Origin: Mesodorylaimus sp. YZB2_4
Taxonomy: Eukaryota; Nematoda; Enoplea; Dorylaimida; Dorylaimidae
DNA length: 64,000 bases
NCBI GenBank assembly: GCA_030248295.1
Contig: JASANH010000086.1
Location: forward strand, 102,774 to 166,773
Direction: 5' to 3'
Part shown: positions 1-9,934 of the stretch, in pieces
How positions within the stretch are numbered: position 1 is the stretch's first letter
Layout of the letters: the number at the start of each line of letters is the position of its first letter
Notes under the pieces: generated by a model
Told to the model about the DNA's origin: nothing
The model's database searches: none
Seen by the model: only the letters and a program-made list of their open reading frames with translations
Position numbers and translations under genes: made by a program

Positions 1-89
1 TAGAAACGGTTCCTTTTTTGGCTAATCCATAGCGGCTTGTTTTGATAGGTCGTTGCCCGGATAGGCTGACTTTGTTTTTGGTCCCGCAG

Positions 90-1110
90 CGAGCTATCAT
101 AGCGGAAGAAATGAAATTGAATCCATTTCACTTCAAACCGCATTATCTCAGCGAGCTTCAGGTGGGTTTTCTTGCAACAGGCTCTTTTCTTTACGTTTTT
201 GGCGAAAAAAATCAATAATGTTGTTTTTTTTAGGTTTTCCTAAATCAGACTCCGTACCCCAGTATTCCGTATCGCGTATCGACCGGCGATGTTCTCGATG
301 TGGTCAAAGCGGATTTGGCCTATTTTTTGCTGATGCGAGAACTGAATCTCTCATCCTCGTTCAGCATTTCGCTCCGAGACTATACCAATAGTTTGTTCTT
401 CCTCGTCATTGATTTGTCGCGGGATCATTCGAGCGGAATGCGTGCCTCGTAAGTTTATCTTTTAATTTGTCTGGCTTCAACGTAGGTAAAGAATTAGCCT
501 ATTTCTGATACGTCATCATTGGATGTGCCATTTTCTCAAGTGACATTACTGATCTGTCATTTTTTCTATGATATTTCTTATTTTATGAAGCAAAATCTGT
601 AATCTTTTTGATACGCCATCGCTGATAAGATATTTCTGATATGTTATCGCCGATATGTCATTTTGTGATTAGCCATAACTGATATGCATAGCCCGTTATG
701 TTATCACTGATATATCATTTCTGATATGTTATCACTGATGTTATTTTGTGATGAGCTATCACTGGATATGCTGCTCCTAATATGTTATTACGGTTGTGCC
801 ATTTTAATGTGCTAATCATAGAAATGCTATTTTCTGATATGTTATCAGTAATGTATCATTTTCTAATACGTTTTCAAAATTTTGTTTTTTCAGGTATTTA
901 TCATCGAACGAAGAAGGGTCGCTCATGCTACGCGCCACATTTCAAAAGGGTGCTCAAGAACCGCTGGCGATGGTCGCTATAGGTAAGTGAGCGTGGACTA
1001 ACCACTTTTCTCTGGGAACACCCATATTTTAAAATTCTTTTTTCTATTTAGCTGAATATCCAGCTGTTCTCACGCTTCACGGGGACAGAAGAATTAGCTG
1101 TTCGATATGA
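90..1110 (+). CDS. Virus-type capsid-like protein, last four exons (5' part outside the window)
   Basis: Four exons splice in frame: 90-161, 234-448, 894-982 and 1052-1110, with GT/AG borders throughout and a TGA stop at 1108-1110. Phases agree (0, 2, 1), so the reading is well supported although no ORF is long. The ~145 visible residues contain an N-terminal NPFHF motif, a central segment with GDVLDVVKADLAYF and FFLVIDLSRD, and a C-terminal HGDRRISCS. This order (NPF..F, an aromatic/Asp-rich strand, a 'DLS.D' strand, a beta-strand tail ending near 'R.I') resembles the C-terminus of double-jelly-roll capsid-like proteins of Polinton/adintovirus-like elements and their animal homologues of the F54H12.2-like type. 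An A32-type ATPase, the usual partner, lies 10 kb away. The family call is from pattern memory, not a search. The upstream exon and start codon are not in the window. Confidence 0.55.
590..865. repeat. Degenerate AT-rich tandem repeat in intron 2 of the capsid-like gene
   Basis: The 445-bp intron 449-893 holds many imperfect copies of a GATATGTTATCACTGATATG-like unit, roughly 22-26 bp apart. Nothing coding is seen here. Confidence 0.7.
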
Positions 1111-1516
1111 TTATGTTTATATTGTATTATGATATATTTTAGTAGTAGTAGAATTCTGTTTTCTGTTAGCGAATACACGTCCACGCACTCGCAGCTGGTG
1201 TGATTTTCTGTTGCTTGTTTTAGCATATAGCATTTTTCAGCCTAAGCCTTGCGCGATATACTGCTGATGCATCATTTCATATAACTTTGGTGTGTGTTGA
1301 TTTTAAAATGCGTGGGATTTAAAAAATTTAACCCATCTGGTGAGCATTTTCATTTTATTTTTATCAAGAAAAAAACACTGTCAAAAAATATTTGTGCACA
1401 AAAAAATATTTTTTGACAATTGATTATTCAAAAAAAACCAAAAAAATTTGATTATTCAAAAAAACAAAAAAACAAAAAAATGATTTAAGAAACCAAAAAA
1501 ATATTCTACGTTATCT
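1111..1516. other. Intergenic, no gene seen
   Basis: AT-rich spacer between two convergent genes. It contains A/T homopolymer runs and short repeats of CAAAAAAA type (1360-1500). No ORF or RNA gene is supported, and no canonical AATAAA follows either stop codon closely. Confidence 0.6.
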
Positions 1517-3465
1517 TTAAACTTTGCTAACAGCAGCAGTTTCAGACATGATCTTGGTCCAATTCGAATCTATAAATTCGAGATCATAAATAGTCAATAT
1601 CAAAATATAGGCATTTATATCATCAACACGATCCGAGTCAAAATGTAAAGCCTCTAAAAACTTGGCAATTTTTTGATACATGGTTTTTGAGCTCATTTTC
1701 TTTAGTGATTGGATTTTTGTGTGGGGGAAGCAATGTAAAAAATTTGCCATCAATATTGAACGGGGTAGTTTTCTCGCGTTTTTGTCCAAACTATCATCAA
1801 AAATTCGTTTGTAAATATCTCCAAAACTCATTAGCGCATAAATCGAGTCTTTATCTATAAATATGTGTAAAATAATTATAATGGTAAATGTGACTGCGCT
1901 ATATTGTAATAATTTAGTAGATTACCCGTTGTGAGTGGTTTCCTCAAATAGAATCCATCCGGCCATTTTGAATCTGGTATTGGTTCATCGATTTGTATAG
2001 TACTTTTTTCGTTAGATGTTGAGGGCAATTCTAAAATTGAGCAAAAAATTTTTAAAATGTAAATAAGAAATAAGGGCGGTTGTTTCTTTAGTTTTACCTC
2101 GTTTATCATATAATATTTCTTCGTCACTGCTCGAAGACAAGTTAGGACTGTGGAGTTGTGGTGAGCTAACCAGAGCCGATGCGCCGTCTTTTGTGTAGGA
2201 ATCGAATGGGTTTTCAGTACGCACTATGTTTTTCGGTTTCACATCCCTCTGTTTCGAAAACTGTCCTGATTTAAATCGCTGTAAATTTTCAAATATTTTT
2301 CGCTCCTGCGTTCTCTAAAAAATGTGATCTGATCTGATCCGACAGGTAAGGACACACAAGTTATGTGGTCTGACAGGTTGTGATGAGGACACACAACGAG
2401 TTGACACGCATAACTTATGGTCTACCCACCCACAAAGACATAGTAATTACTAGACTATAGTATCGCAATCAATCATAAAAATCGCTACTTACAAGAAAAG
2501 CCTCGTTTCGTCGAGGTGCATGGGGGCGTCGCTGTCGATTTTGACAAAAAATTCTAATACGATGCCGACATAAATAAATTGTAATGGAACCGGAAGACAA
2601 GGCGATTATTCCCATGATGGATGAAATATATTCGATTATAGTAATTGTTAGCGTCCTGTCTTGATCTAGGGTAGTGGGAGGCGATGCGGGAGAATGTTCA
2701 ATGGATTGCAAACCTTGAAGCTGGCTTTTTGTCATAAGTATTCTGGTGGTGGTGGTGGTTGTAGTGGTGTGGGTTGGTTGAGAGCTTTGATGGAAACTGA
2801 AATAAAAGAAAATAAAAAACCGAGGTTAAAAAAAAGGTTTAACCCTTAGTTGGTCCAACTGTTAGCACCATCAAGTTGCAACAGTAAGATGCCTATGCTA
2901 GAAGATAGTTCTTCCCCCAGTAGTCTCTGGACCCAAGAGTTGGACCAACTAAGGGTATGAGCGTAGTGTATATGTGAGTGAGGGAGTGAGCAAGTGAGTG
3001 AGTAACTAGATGAACTTACGTTGATTGAAGTGATACTAGTGCCGACTGTTGCAGTCCGCAAAATTGTTGGCAGTTGTGAATGATAAGACCGACAAATGTG
3101 CGGAAGAGTTGAGATTTGCAAAATTCTCGACAGTTGAAATCATTTAAATTTGCATTTAATCGAGTTGCGCTCGGAAGTAATTCTTGAATGTTGAAAGTTG
3201 ACCAGGAAGCATCAGAAATTCGAAAAAAATAAATAGCCGATGGATTTTGGCACGTCAGATACTGCGATCTGTCAATGATCGGGCCACCGCTGCACTTGAG
3301 GATGATATCCGCTCCGCTCGAACTAACGCACTCACATTTTCCCGATACACCATCGGTCATCTACGTACGTGAGAAATATGTTTAAAAAACCGAAGAAAAT
3401 ACAAAAAAACCAATTACCTGAATGCCATAATTTATTACCGAAAAAATCAAAAATAAGCCAACCAT
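1517..3465 (-). CDS. Six-exon type I membrane protein of unknown family (450 aa)
   Basis: Exons on the minus strand are 3465-3418, 3360-3020, 2796-2493, 2314-2098, 2030-1926 and 1854-1517. All introns are GT/AG and the summed length is 1353 bp, giving 450 residues plus stop with every phase matching. Exon 1 encodes just 16 residues starting MVGLFLIFSVI, a textbook signal-peptide core. Exon 2 is an extracellular region with about ten cysteines. Exon 3 gives a Thr-rich stalk (eight Thr in a row), then a hydrophobic transmembrane stretch (about residues 172-194) followed by basic residues. The remaining ~255 residues are cytoplasmic: a basic part, an acidic Ser-rich part and a helical C-terminus. 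The layout is that of a cell-surface receptor or viral glycoprotein, but no family is recognised. Intron 2 carries a MITE. Neighbouring ORFs in other frames are shadows. The gene model is inferred from splice signals, without transcript evidence. Confidence 0.7.
2843..2955. mobile_element. piggyBac-like MITE (113 bp) in an intron
   Basis: Perfect 18-bp terminal inverted repeats, CCCTTAGTTGGTCCAACT at 2843-2860 and its complement at 2938-2955. The left end is preceded by TTAA, while the right flank (TATG) has lost it. A TTAA target and CCCTTAG ends point to piggyBac. It lies wholly inside intron 2 (3019-2797) of the minus-strand membrane-protein gene. A decayed relative is at 60282-60431. Confidence 0.75.
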
Positions 3466-3739
3466 TTCTAAAATGACCCGTTTTTTCCTCAAAAAATTTG
3501 ATGAAACACAAGTTTTCGGAAATCTATTATCTGCGTATCTATCGCTTGCGAAACCACACTCAATGCCAATTCACCCCTCGCCAATCAATCAATCCATCAG
3601 ATTATGATGTCCACGAATCTGCTAGGACCAGCAGGAAAAAAAAAACTGGTTTTTTTCTTCTTATATCATTCCATAGACTATAACCTAATTACCTTTTTTA
3701 CGTGCACCCTTGAGCGCCAAAATTTGAAGGTAGCCAACT

Positions 3740-3930
3740 GTCCATAACAAGAATCAGCAGCAGGCATAAAAATGACCGCATAAGTAATGCTAGGTACAAA
3801 AGCGACTGCGTATGTTGAGCATAAAACTGACTAGCTACGTATGCTAGGCATAATATAGGCATGTTATGCCGGCATAATATTGCGCATGTTGCGCATAAAA
3901 GCGACTTCCTACGTTATACACACATAATAA
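3740..3930. repeat. Degenerate short repeats rich in GCATAA/TATGC
   Basis: Imperfect iterations of a GCGCATAAAAGCGACT-like unit and small palindromes such as GCATGTTATGCCGGCATAA. No gene is seen between 3466 and 3966 apart from short chance ORFs. Confidence 0.5.
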
Positions 3931-3966
3931 GTGTAATGTAATGCCTTTTCGAGGGGTCTTATTATC

Positions 3967-4002
3967 GCTTCGACCCGTTTATGTACATAAACGGGTCGAA
4001 GC
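3967..4002. repeat. Perfect 36-bp palindrome
   Basis: The half-site GCTTCGACCCGTTTATGT is followed immediately by its exact reverse complement, with no spacer (centre GT|AC at 3984/3985). It directly precedes the 58-bp minisatellite. It could be a cruciform, a recombination hot spot or a transposon-end relic; function is unknown. Confidence 0.9.
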
Positions 4003-4069
4003 AATCTAAAATGGAAAACGCGCGCGCGGAAAACGGATACCTCCACCCGCCAGTCGCCATTTGCTCATG

Positions 4070-4600
4070 TTTTTTTAAATTTCCCTCCGGCGCATTGTAC
4101 CTGAGCATCTTTCAAGCTCGCTCTTGCGTTTTTGAATTTCCCTCCGCCGCATTGTACCTGAGCATCTTTCAAGCTCGCTCTTGCGTTTTTTTGAATTTCC
4201 CTCTGGTGCAATGTACCTGAACATCTTTCCCGCTCGCTATTGCGTTTTTGAATTTCCCTCCGGCGCATTGTACCTGAGCATCTTTCAAGCTCGCTCTTGC
4301 GTTTTTTGAATTTCCCTCTGGCGCAATGTACCTGAACATCTTTCAAGCTCGCTCTTGCGTTTTTGAATTTCCCTCTGGTGCAATGTACCTGAACATCTTT
4401 CCCGCTCGCTATTGCGTTTTTGAATTTCCCTCCGGCGCATTGTACCTGAGCATCTTTCAAGCTCGCTCTTGCGTTTTTTTGAATTTCCCTCTGGCGCAAT
4501 GTACCTGAACATCTTTCAAGCTCGCTCTTGCGTTTTTGAATTTCCCTCCGGTGCAATGTACCTGAACATCTTTCCCGCTCGCTCTTGCTCGTTCAAACGC
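4070..4600. repeat. Minisatellite, about nine ~58-bp units
   Basis: Units share GAATTTCCCTCCGGCGCA-TTGTACCTGA-CATCTTTC-AAGCTCGCTC. Two alternating subtypes differ at GAGCATC/AACATC and AAGCTCG/CCGCTCG, so higher-order pairs have been amplified. Long ORFs on both strands here only reflect the stop-free repeat unit and are not called as genes. Confidence 0.9.
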
Positions 4601-4707
4601 AAAACGAAAAATTTGCAGTCCATTTTATTTACATTTTATAAAAATATTTACACAAATTCAAAAAACATACATACAATATTTACATGGAAATTGTAAAAAT
4701 TATATTA

Positions 4708-4738
4708 ATGTATGGGCCTTTAAAAAAGACCCATACAT
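4708..4738. other. Hairpin, 9-bp stem
   Basis: ATGTATGGG pairs with CCCATACAT around a 13-nt A-rich loop. It could be a short MITE relic or transcript-end structure; no function is shown. Confidence 0.5.
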
Positions 4739-4740
4739 GT

Positions 4741-6240
4741 GGCAACCTGATATTCACCAAAATTCGTGGCCGCCTTGCCGTCGCCGCCCGTTGTCGAAAT
4801 AACTAGATGCCTTTTCGTTTACTCCATTAAGTATATACCTATAGGTAGGTAGTGACGCCTCCCAAGCCTTTGCGTGTGCGTGCGCTCGTCCAATGACTAG
4901 AGGCACCCTAAAACATTTACCCACCCACCCACCTATTCTTCCATCCGAGCCAGTTATGCGTGTCTATTTGCGAGGCCGTTTTTATTCGAATGCTGAAGGA
5001 AACTAAGCACAAGCATAAGCATAAGCATAAACATTTTTACAACATTTACAAACTTTGCATTAATCACATTTTACATAGACGCATAACTGCTAAGGTCAGC
5101 TGGCTGACTGGTCGGCTGCTTGCTCGTGGCCACTTGGGAAAAGGAAAGCATCGAGGGGATGGGAAGACGGATTTCATTCCATCTCAACATCAAAAGCCGA
5201 GAACGCCGGGCAAAATTGACGACGATCTAAGCGTCGAACAATAAATCGCACAAAACGCGTGTGCGGACGTAGGCTAATTGCATAGATGCGCCTGGAATAC
5301 GATGGAAAATCGATGAAAGTGCGGAGCATAAGGCTGAGGGTGAATCATTTGATACGTGGAAAGCGGCTCGGGCATCGGGTGTCAAACGAGGCCTACAGTT
5401 TTGCTGCTACTACTGCTGCTGTTGCGAGGTTAATTCTTGTTGCGACTCGACAAAAGATTCTTGGCTGATTTTATTAAAAAAGTTTTTTCCAGCTAATTTC
5501 TCTGGACGATTGGTTCGAATCCAGATCCGGATCCCAGTCTGGTTCCGAATTCTGATCTGAGCAATCATCGTTCCTAGATGTAGTAGAGAGTAGAAAAATT
5601 AACGACGGGTCGCTGAGTAAAAAGTTAGCCATCGCTGTTAAAAAAGTTTGCTGGCTGAATTGTAAGGGGAAGATAGAAAACTGTAAAAAAACGATAGCAA
5701 TCAATACTTGGTCAACACATAGGAAAACTAGCGAAAAGGTGGAAGACGGGCGCTCTGCAGACGAAGCATTGATAAGTTACGCTCATGGGGTGATGCTCGG
5801 CAATCATGCATACTATAGTTCTCATTTATATTTTCAAATCTTTCTACAGTAACCTCGCTCAGGGCGTACAAGAGCGAAATGCGAGTGCAGCCGGAACACG
5901 TCGTTTCTGTCTAGGTCGTACATGATTTATTATGTCCATGATTTATTATGTGACATTTAGTAAGTGATCGATTAATGGGACAATCTCCGGCGCCACCAAG
6001 TCGACTAATAACTCCTATCGCGCAGCAGATCGTGCACGTGAACTAGAAGATGAAAACTTGGGTCCTTTTTTCCAAAAACGAAAAAGCCTACATCACACAC
6101 ATGCGAGAAGTTGAGGCTTTCACGTGACTAGCGACAGATGGCATATAGTTTTCTTGAGACAATGAAAAAAACTGGAATTTGTCCTGTGTAGTTTTTGAAG
6201 CTCGTTTATTTTTCAAAGAATAATTGATTGCCTGAGGGAT
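4741..6240. other. 1.5 kb with no gene recognised
   Basis: Contains a short AAGCAT microsatellite (5005-5030) and several short ORFs. One of them (5474-5704, minus) starts with a hydrophobic stretch and ends acidic, and could be an exon, but I cannot link it to neighbours by splice signals. This could be regulatory DNA upstream of the TATA box at 6251. Confidence 0.5.
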
Positions 6241-6250
6241 CCAAATAGGG

Positions 6251-6259
6251 GTATATAAG
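6251..6259 (+). promoter_or_regulatory. TATA box (GTATATAAG) of the 6.3-8.8 kb transcription unit
   Basis: GGGGTATATAAGAAGG lies about 49 bp before the first ATG (6300), which places a start site near 6280 (TAGCACTTAGTATTG). The spacing fits a eukaryotic or viral core promoter driving the 46-aa ORF and/or the large spliced gene. Confidence 0.6.
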
Positions 6260-6299
6260 AAGGTGTTTTCTAGCACTTAGTATTGAGTTAGATAAATCG

Positions 6300-6440
6300 A
6301 TGCTATCGATCGGCGACGAGCTCCCAACTACCCCCGTTTTACCTCTATCGACCCCGAGTATTGCGATTATTGCCCTAGTTTTTGTTCTCGCACTTGGTAT
6401 TATTATCTGTACTCGCAGAAGTATTGCGTGCGCCCTCTAG
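6300..6440 (+). CDS. Small single-pass membrane protein ORF (46 aa)
   Basis: ATG at 6300 is the first ATG after the TATA box, and the stop is TAG at 6438-6440. The ~20-residue N-terminus is polar and Pro/Thr-rich, followed by a strongly hydrophobic segment (AIIALVFVLALGIII) and then a CTRR stop-transfer signal. It resembles the tiny membrane proteins common in small DNA viruses. Its reading frame lies upstream of, and separate from, the 717-aa gene start at 6485, so one mRNA could carry both, with leaky scanning or alternative splicing. It is short enough to be chance, but a clean TM topology at the cap-proximal ATG is suggestive. No homologue is recognised. Confidence 0.45.
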   Translation: MLSIGDELPTTPVLPLSTPSIAIIALVFVLALGIIICTRRSIACAL

Positions 6441-6484
6441 CGTCCATCTGTCTCTGCCCGTTTGCCTATCCTCCGCCCGTCTGT

Positions 6485-8812
6485 ATGTCCGGCGGCAGTC
6501 ACGAGGACGCCGTCGTCGAGTCACTCATCCGAGGTCATCTTTGCCTCGCTCACGAGCAATTCATCATTGTCTCTTCGCACCGCCCCACGCCAGCCATTCA
6601 TCAACGTCAAAAGTCAGACGAGTCCGGAGCGTCGCTGGCGTGTCCACTCTTTCGAGAAAAACTCGAACAGAGCTCACTTTTGACCTCTTTTTATCGCGAA
6701 CTGACGACGTGTTTAAGTCCGGCTGTAACGAACAACCAAGAAAACGAATATCTGATTGCCGTATTGGAAGCGAGATTAATCGATCGAATTGCTGAAGTCA
6801 CTATAATCACATCGAATCGCACCATCACTTATTCCCACATTTGTCAGTCCAACCAACCAACGGCCCGAACTGAAATCGAGCATGTCGAACAATCCTCAGC
6901 TGAAATCGAAAAGGCCGTCTTTGTCGCCCTCGGCCGACCCTTCCTTCATTGCTGCGTCTGGAGCCCAGAAAAGGCTGAAAGAAGCGAAAGACGAGCGAGT
7001 GGACAAAGTGGAGAAGATGCTGAAACAGATAGACGAGGAGGAGATGGGCGAGGAGCAGGATTTGGAAGTCAGAGAACGGGAACCAGTCAAAAAACCTTCG
7101 AAACCGTCCTTGAGCGCTTTGGAAGCGTTTATGTGCTCTTCAGAAACCGATTCGACAACTGGGCAAGAGGACGAAACTCCCAGGATCAACGAGTAAGCAT
7201 AGTTTTGACACAATTATAAAATCAGATATCATACAGTGTACGCTTTTTTTAGGCATATTTTTGTGAGGAAACAGGACGGGGGATGGGAACGTCGCGAATG
7301 GAAGAATGTGACTCTACCGGTCGGAGCGTATGTCAAAACAGTAACCGTCCATCAGCCCTGCACATTGTCGACAGTCTACTCGGAAATGACTGTAACGCCG
7401 TCAAATGGAGAAAATTCCTCACAGGTATGATGCGTAGTTGACGGTACACCGCATAGTCTATTGGGTCGAGTCGGGTCTGCATAAAAAACGCACGGAATAG
7501 AAAATATTCTCATCGTTTAACAAGCACCCTCGTTTCAGGAATTACTTCGTTCCGCAAGCAGTTTGTGGACGAGAGCCGGGGGTATTGCAACGAGCGTGAG
7601 TGGACAAACAGTGCTGAAGAAGTATCCGAATCGTTTGCAAGTGTCCGATGTAATCAGCGATCCCAGCCTGGATCGTACGACGAAGTGGATCGAGTCGAAT
7701 TGTTCCACATCCAAAAAACAGTGGCGTGCTGGCAAAAATACCTATTAGCCGTCAGCATTGATCAATTGAGGACACACGCGTTCGAAGCCCGTTTTCTCCC
7801 GGTAATTGCTTTTCTCGCCAGCCCTTGGTTTTTTGAAAACGTAGAGTTAGTGGAAAGCAGCGTTAAACAATCTCTAAGCAGCCTGAAACAGCTCGGCTTT
7901 TTAGCCTTGATTCAAAATGCGAATTTATCTGAAAAATTTTATTTTGATTTTTTAAACTGTAATCATGTCTTGCAATCATTGAATATGTTGAATAAGCTTT
8001 TTGTCGATTCCCAAGCAGCAGGTCCCGCATCCGTGAGGCTGTTTTTTTCTTCCCTCGTCAGCTTTCTCAATCGAACAGCCTCTAGCCAGCGGTGTTTGGT
8101 TTTCGTGGGATCGGGGGCTTTAATGATGGGTAGACTTCTAGCCAAGCTACTCGTGTATTATACGACTTATAGTTTCTTTTTCACGCCCCCATCCTTGGAT
8201 GTGGTCAGGCGGGACAACTTCAACGCAATTCTTTTGTATGAGCTGGTACCGACAGAGGATAATGCTAGAACCTTATCGAATCTCCTTTTCGATCCCAGCC
8301 CGAATGACCCGTTTGTGTTTGTGATTTTTAATTTGGATGAAACAAAAAACGCATTTTTCGATGGGTGCAACTTCTTAGCACACGGACACGAGACCCCCGA
8401 AGTTAGAAATGCCTGTTGCTGGTTCACGAATTTGGAATTTTCTGATGACATAGGAACGAGAGATCTAAACCCGGGCTGCTTGCTTCCATTTCTGATACAG
8501 GAAGAATACACCCTATTCTCCCAACATTCCGTTGCTAATGAACTTGATATTCAAAGGCGAGATAAAACGCAGGAACTGAGTCAAAACGAAAAAGAAGAAG
8601 AAACCCCCCCAGGATTGTCCCATTTTTCTGGTAGTTTTGACCATCGTCGAGCTAAGCTGAGACTGCGTAGACCCAAGAAGCTTCACCTTTTTGCAAACCT
8701 AAGGCGACGCTTATTTCGAGGTCCGCAGGGGGAACCATCTTGCTCATCCGCTGCTGCTCCCATGAATTCGGCTTCCGCGCCGTCTTCCCCCCGCTCGTCC
8801 ATATCCGATTAG
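6485..8812 (+). CDS. Three-exon 717-aa protein; possible degenerate SF3-helicase-like C-terminal part
   Basis: Exons 6485-7192, 7253-7424 and 7539-8812 have GT/AG borders, and phases 0 and 1 match exactly, giving one 717-codon frame. I chose ATG 6485 because the upstream extension of the frame begins only with a GTG. The third exon encodes most of the protein: a helical region, then a segment where CLVFVGSGALMMGRLLAKLL sits in the position of a Walker A loop, followed about 40 residues later by FNAILLYEL, like a Walker B strand. The spacing recalls superfamily 3 helicases of small DNA viruses, but the P-loop lysine is missing, so ATPase activity is doubtful. The tail is Arg- and Ser-rich, perhaps nuclear. 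AATAAA occurs at 9123. A second protein is encoded in another frame of the same exons. Unrecognised family; helicase kinship is only a structural guess. Confidence 0.6.
6882..7748 (+). CDS. Overlapping 230-aa protein in a second frame of the same three exons
   Basis: Reading from ATG 6882 through the same exons (6882-7192, 7253-7424, 7539-7748), the alternative frame stays open for 231 codons including the TAG stop, across both splice junctions. The product is hydrophilic. Residues ~25-75 form a charged, probably helical stretch (KRLKEAKDERVDKVEKMLKQ), then a Ser/Thr-rich linker, then a more ordered region with EWKNVTLPVGAYVKTVTV. Composition looks more natural than the Arg/Ser-rich 717-aa frame in the shared part, so exons 1-2 may be primarily selected for this protein. 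Overprinted frames like this are typical of small DNA viruses (NS1/NS2 of densoviruses is an analogy, not a homology claim). No domain is recognised. Confidence 0.55.
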
Positions 8813-9270
8813 CATCGTTCAAAATGTGGCTTCAATGTCCCTCCGACCCAGGCTTACTTTCGGCTTCAATGTCGTGCTTGCGCCCCGTCTTTTTTTTCAT
8901 GCAGCTAGAACAGCCTCGCCGAATGTCAAACATTTGGTTAGGAAATGGCCCGAAACTTTATAGTTGGGAGTAGGTAGGTCATGGTGATGGTTCAAAAAAA
9001 TTTATCTAAGATTGCTGTTGTTTGGGATTTGTATGTATGTAACGTATAATGACCTGTACTGCATGTGCTTCGTGCATTTGGCGTCGTGAGTAAGCTCGAA
9101 TTTATTGACGTTGGGCCGAAAAAATAAAAAATGTCAAAAAACTGGTTTTTTTTGTCTTTTTTTGAGAACGTCGTGTACGTGAAATGCTTCCTTTGTGCTT
9201 ATTTCAATGCTGCTTTTTTTCACTTTTATTCCTGTTGCGGACAGCTTTCCAGCGACCAACCAGCAGAAAT
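8813..9270. other. 3' flank of the 717-aa gene and 5' flank of the next gene
   Basis: No further gene is seen. AATAAA at 9123-9128 could end the upstream transcript. A T-rich tract ending in TTTCCAG at 9251 could be the acceptor of a 5'-UTR intron for the gene starting at 9271. Confidence 0.5.
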
Positions 9271-9592
9271 ATGGCTGATCAAAAACACTCACCCCCGCCG
9301 AAATCGCCATCGATATTCGACATCCCCGAAACCCAAGAACCGGATTTCGACTACCCGTGCTCAAATTTTGTCCCGCCGCAAAGCCAAGCAAAAGTAATGC
9401 AATGATTTAAAGCGAGTGTGTGAGATAATTTGTATATTTGCGTCCCTTTTTCAGCCTTGGAGAAAGGAGGAGGAGATCAGGTGCGATCAGTGCGGCTCGC
9501 CCGAATGGCGCCATTGTAAACAAGAGGTCGAAGCAAAGCAGACGGAGCCCCCGCAAAATGACAGCAAACAAGACAACGCCAAGAATGATTGA
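9271..9592 (+). CDS. Two-exon 86-aa protein with a Cys-rich CxxC element
   Basis: Exon 1 (9271-9393, 41 codons) and exon 2 (9455-9592) join in phase 0 across a 61-bp GT/AG intron. The N-terminal half is Pro/Asp-rich and probably disordered (SPPPKSPSIFDIPETQEPDF). Exon 2 has IRCDQCGSPEWRHC, a short Cys-x2-Cys..His-Cys arrangement that could bind zinc, then a charged tail ending at TGA. Unrecognised. Its small size, its compact intron and its position directly after the 717-aa gene on the same strand suggest it belongs to the same virus-like gene set. Confidence 0.55.
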
Positions 9593-9934
9593 CATTTATT
9601 GCCGCTGCCTTTAAAACATGTTTGCTCATATGTCCTATGCGCAATCCGTTTTACAAAAAAAAAACGTATTTTTCTATCATAAGTGCGTATGTTGAAAAAA
9701 ACCCCTAAAACCACGTGATAAAGGTAATAACAAATACAACAAGCTACAAACTCTCCCTCAATTTTCCACCCCGCCATACTCCTCGACACACTCCGCCAAA
9801 ATGAAATAAATTGGCTGCATCTTCATCACCCTGTGCACTGTTGAGTAGCGAACCAGCTCGTCTTTGTAGATTGCAGTCTCCGTTCCCAACGTTGCGACAT
9901 GGTGTCAAAATAAGCTAACCCTTGGCAGAGGGGG
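9593..9934. other. Intergenic between convergent genes
   Basis: No coding potential supported; short chance ORFs only. It lies between the 3' ends of a plus-strand and a minus-strand gene. Confidence 0.5.

Noticed and set aside
4065..4556. 163-aa and other ORFs on both strands
   Set aside because: They follow the stop-free 58-bp minisatellite unit in every register; no start context, no homology and no splice logic.
6428..6484. N-terminal extension of the 717-aa protein
   Set aside because: It would start at GTG; ATG 6485 is the first in-frame ATG and the extension overlaps the 46-aa ORF.
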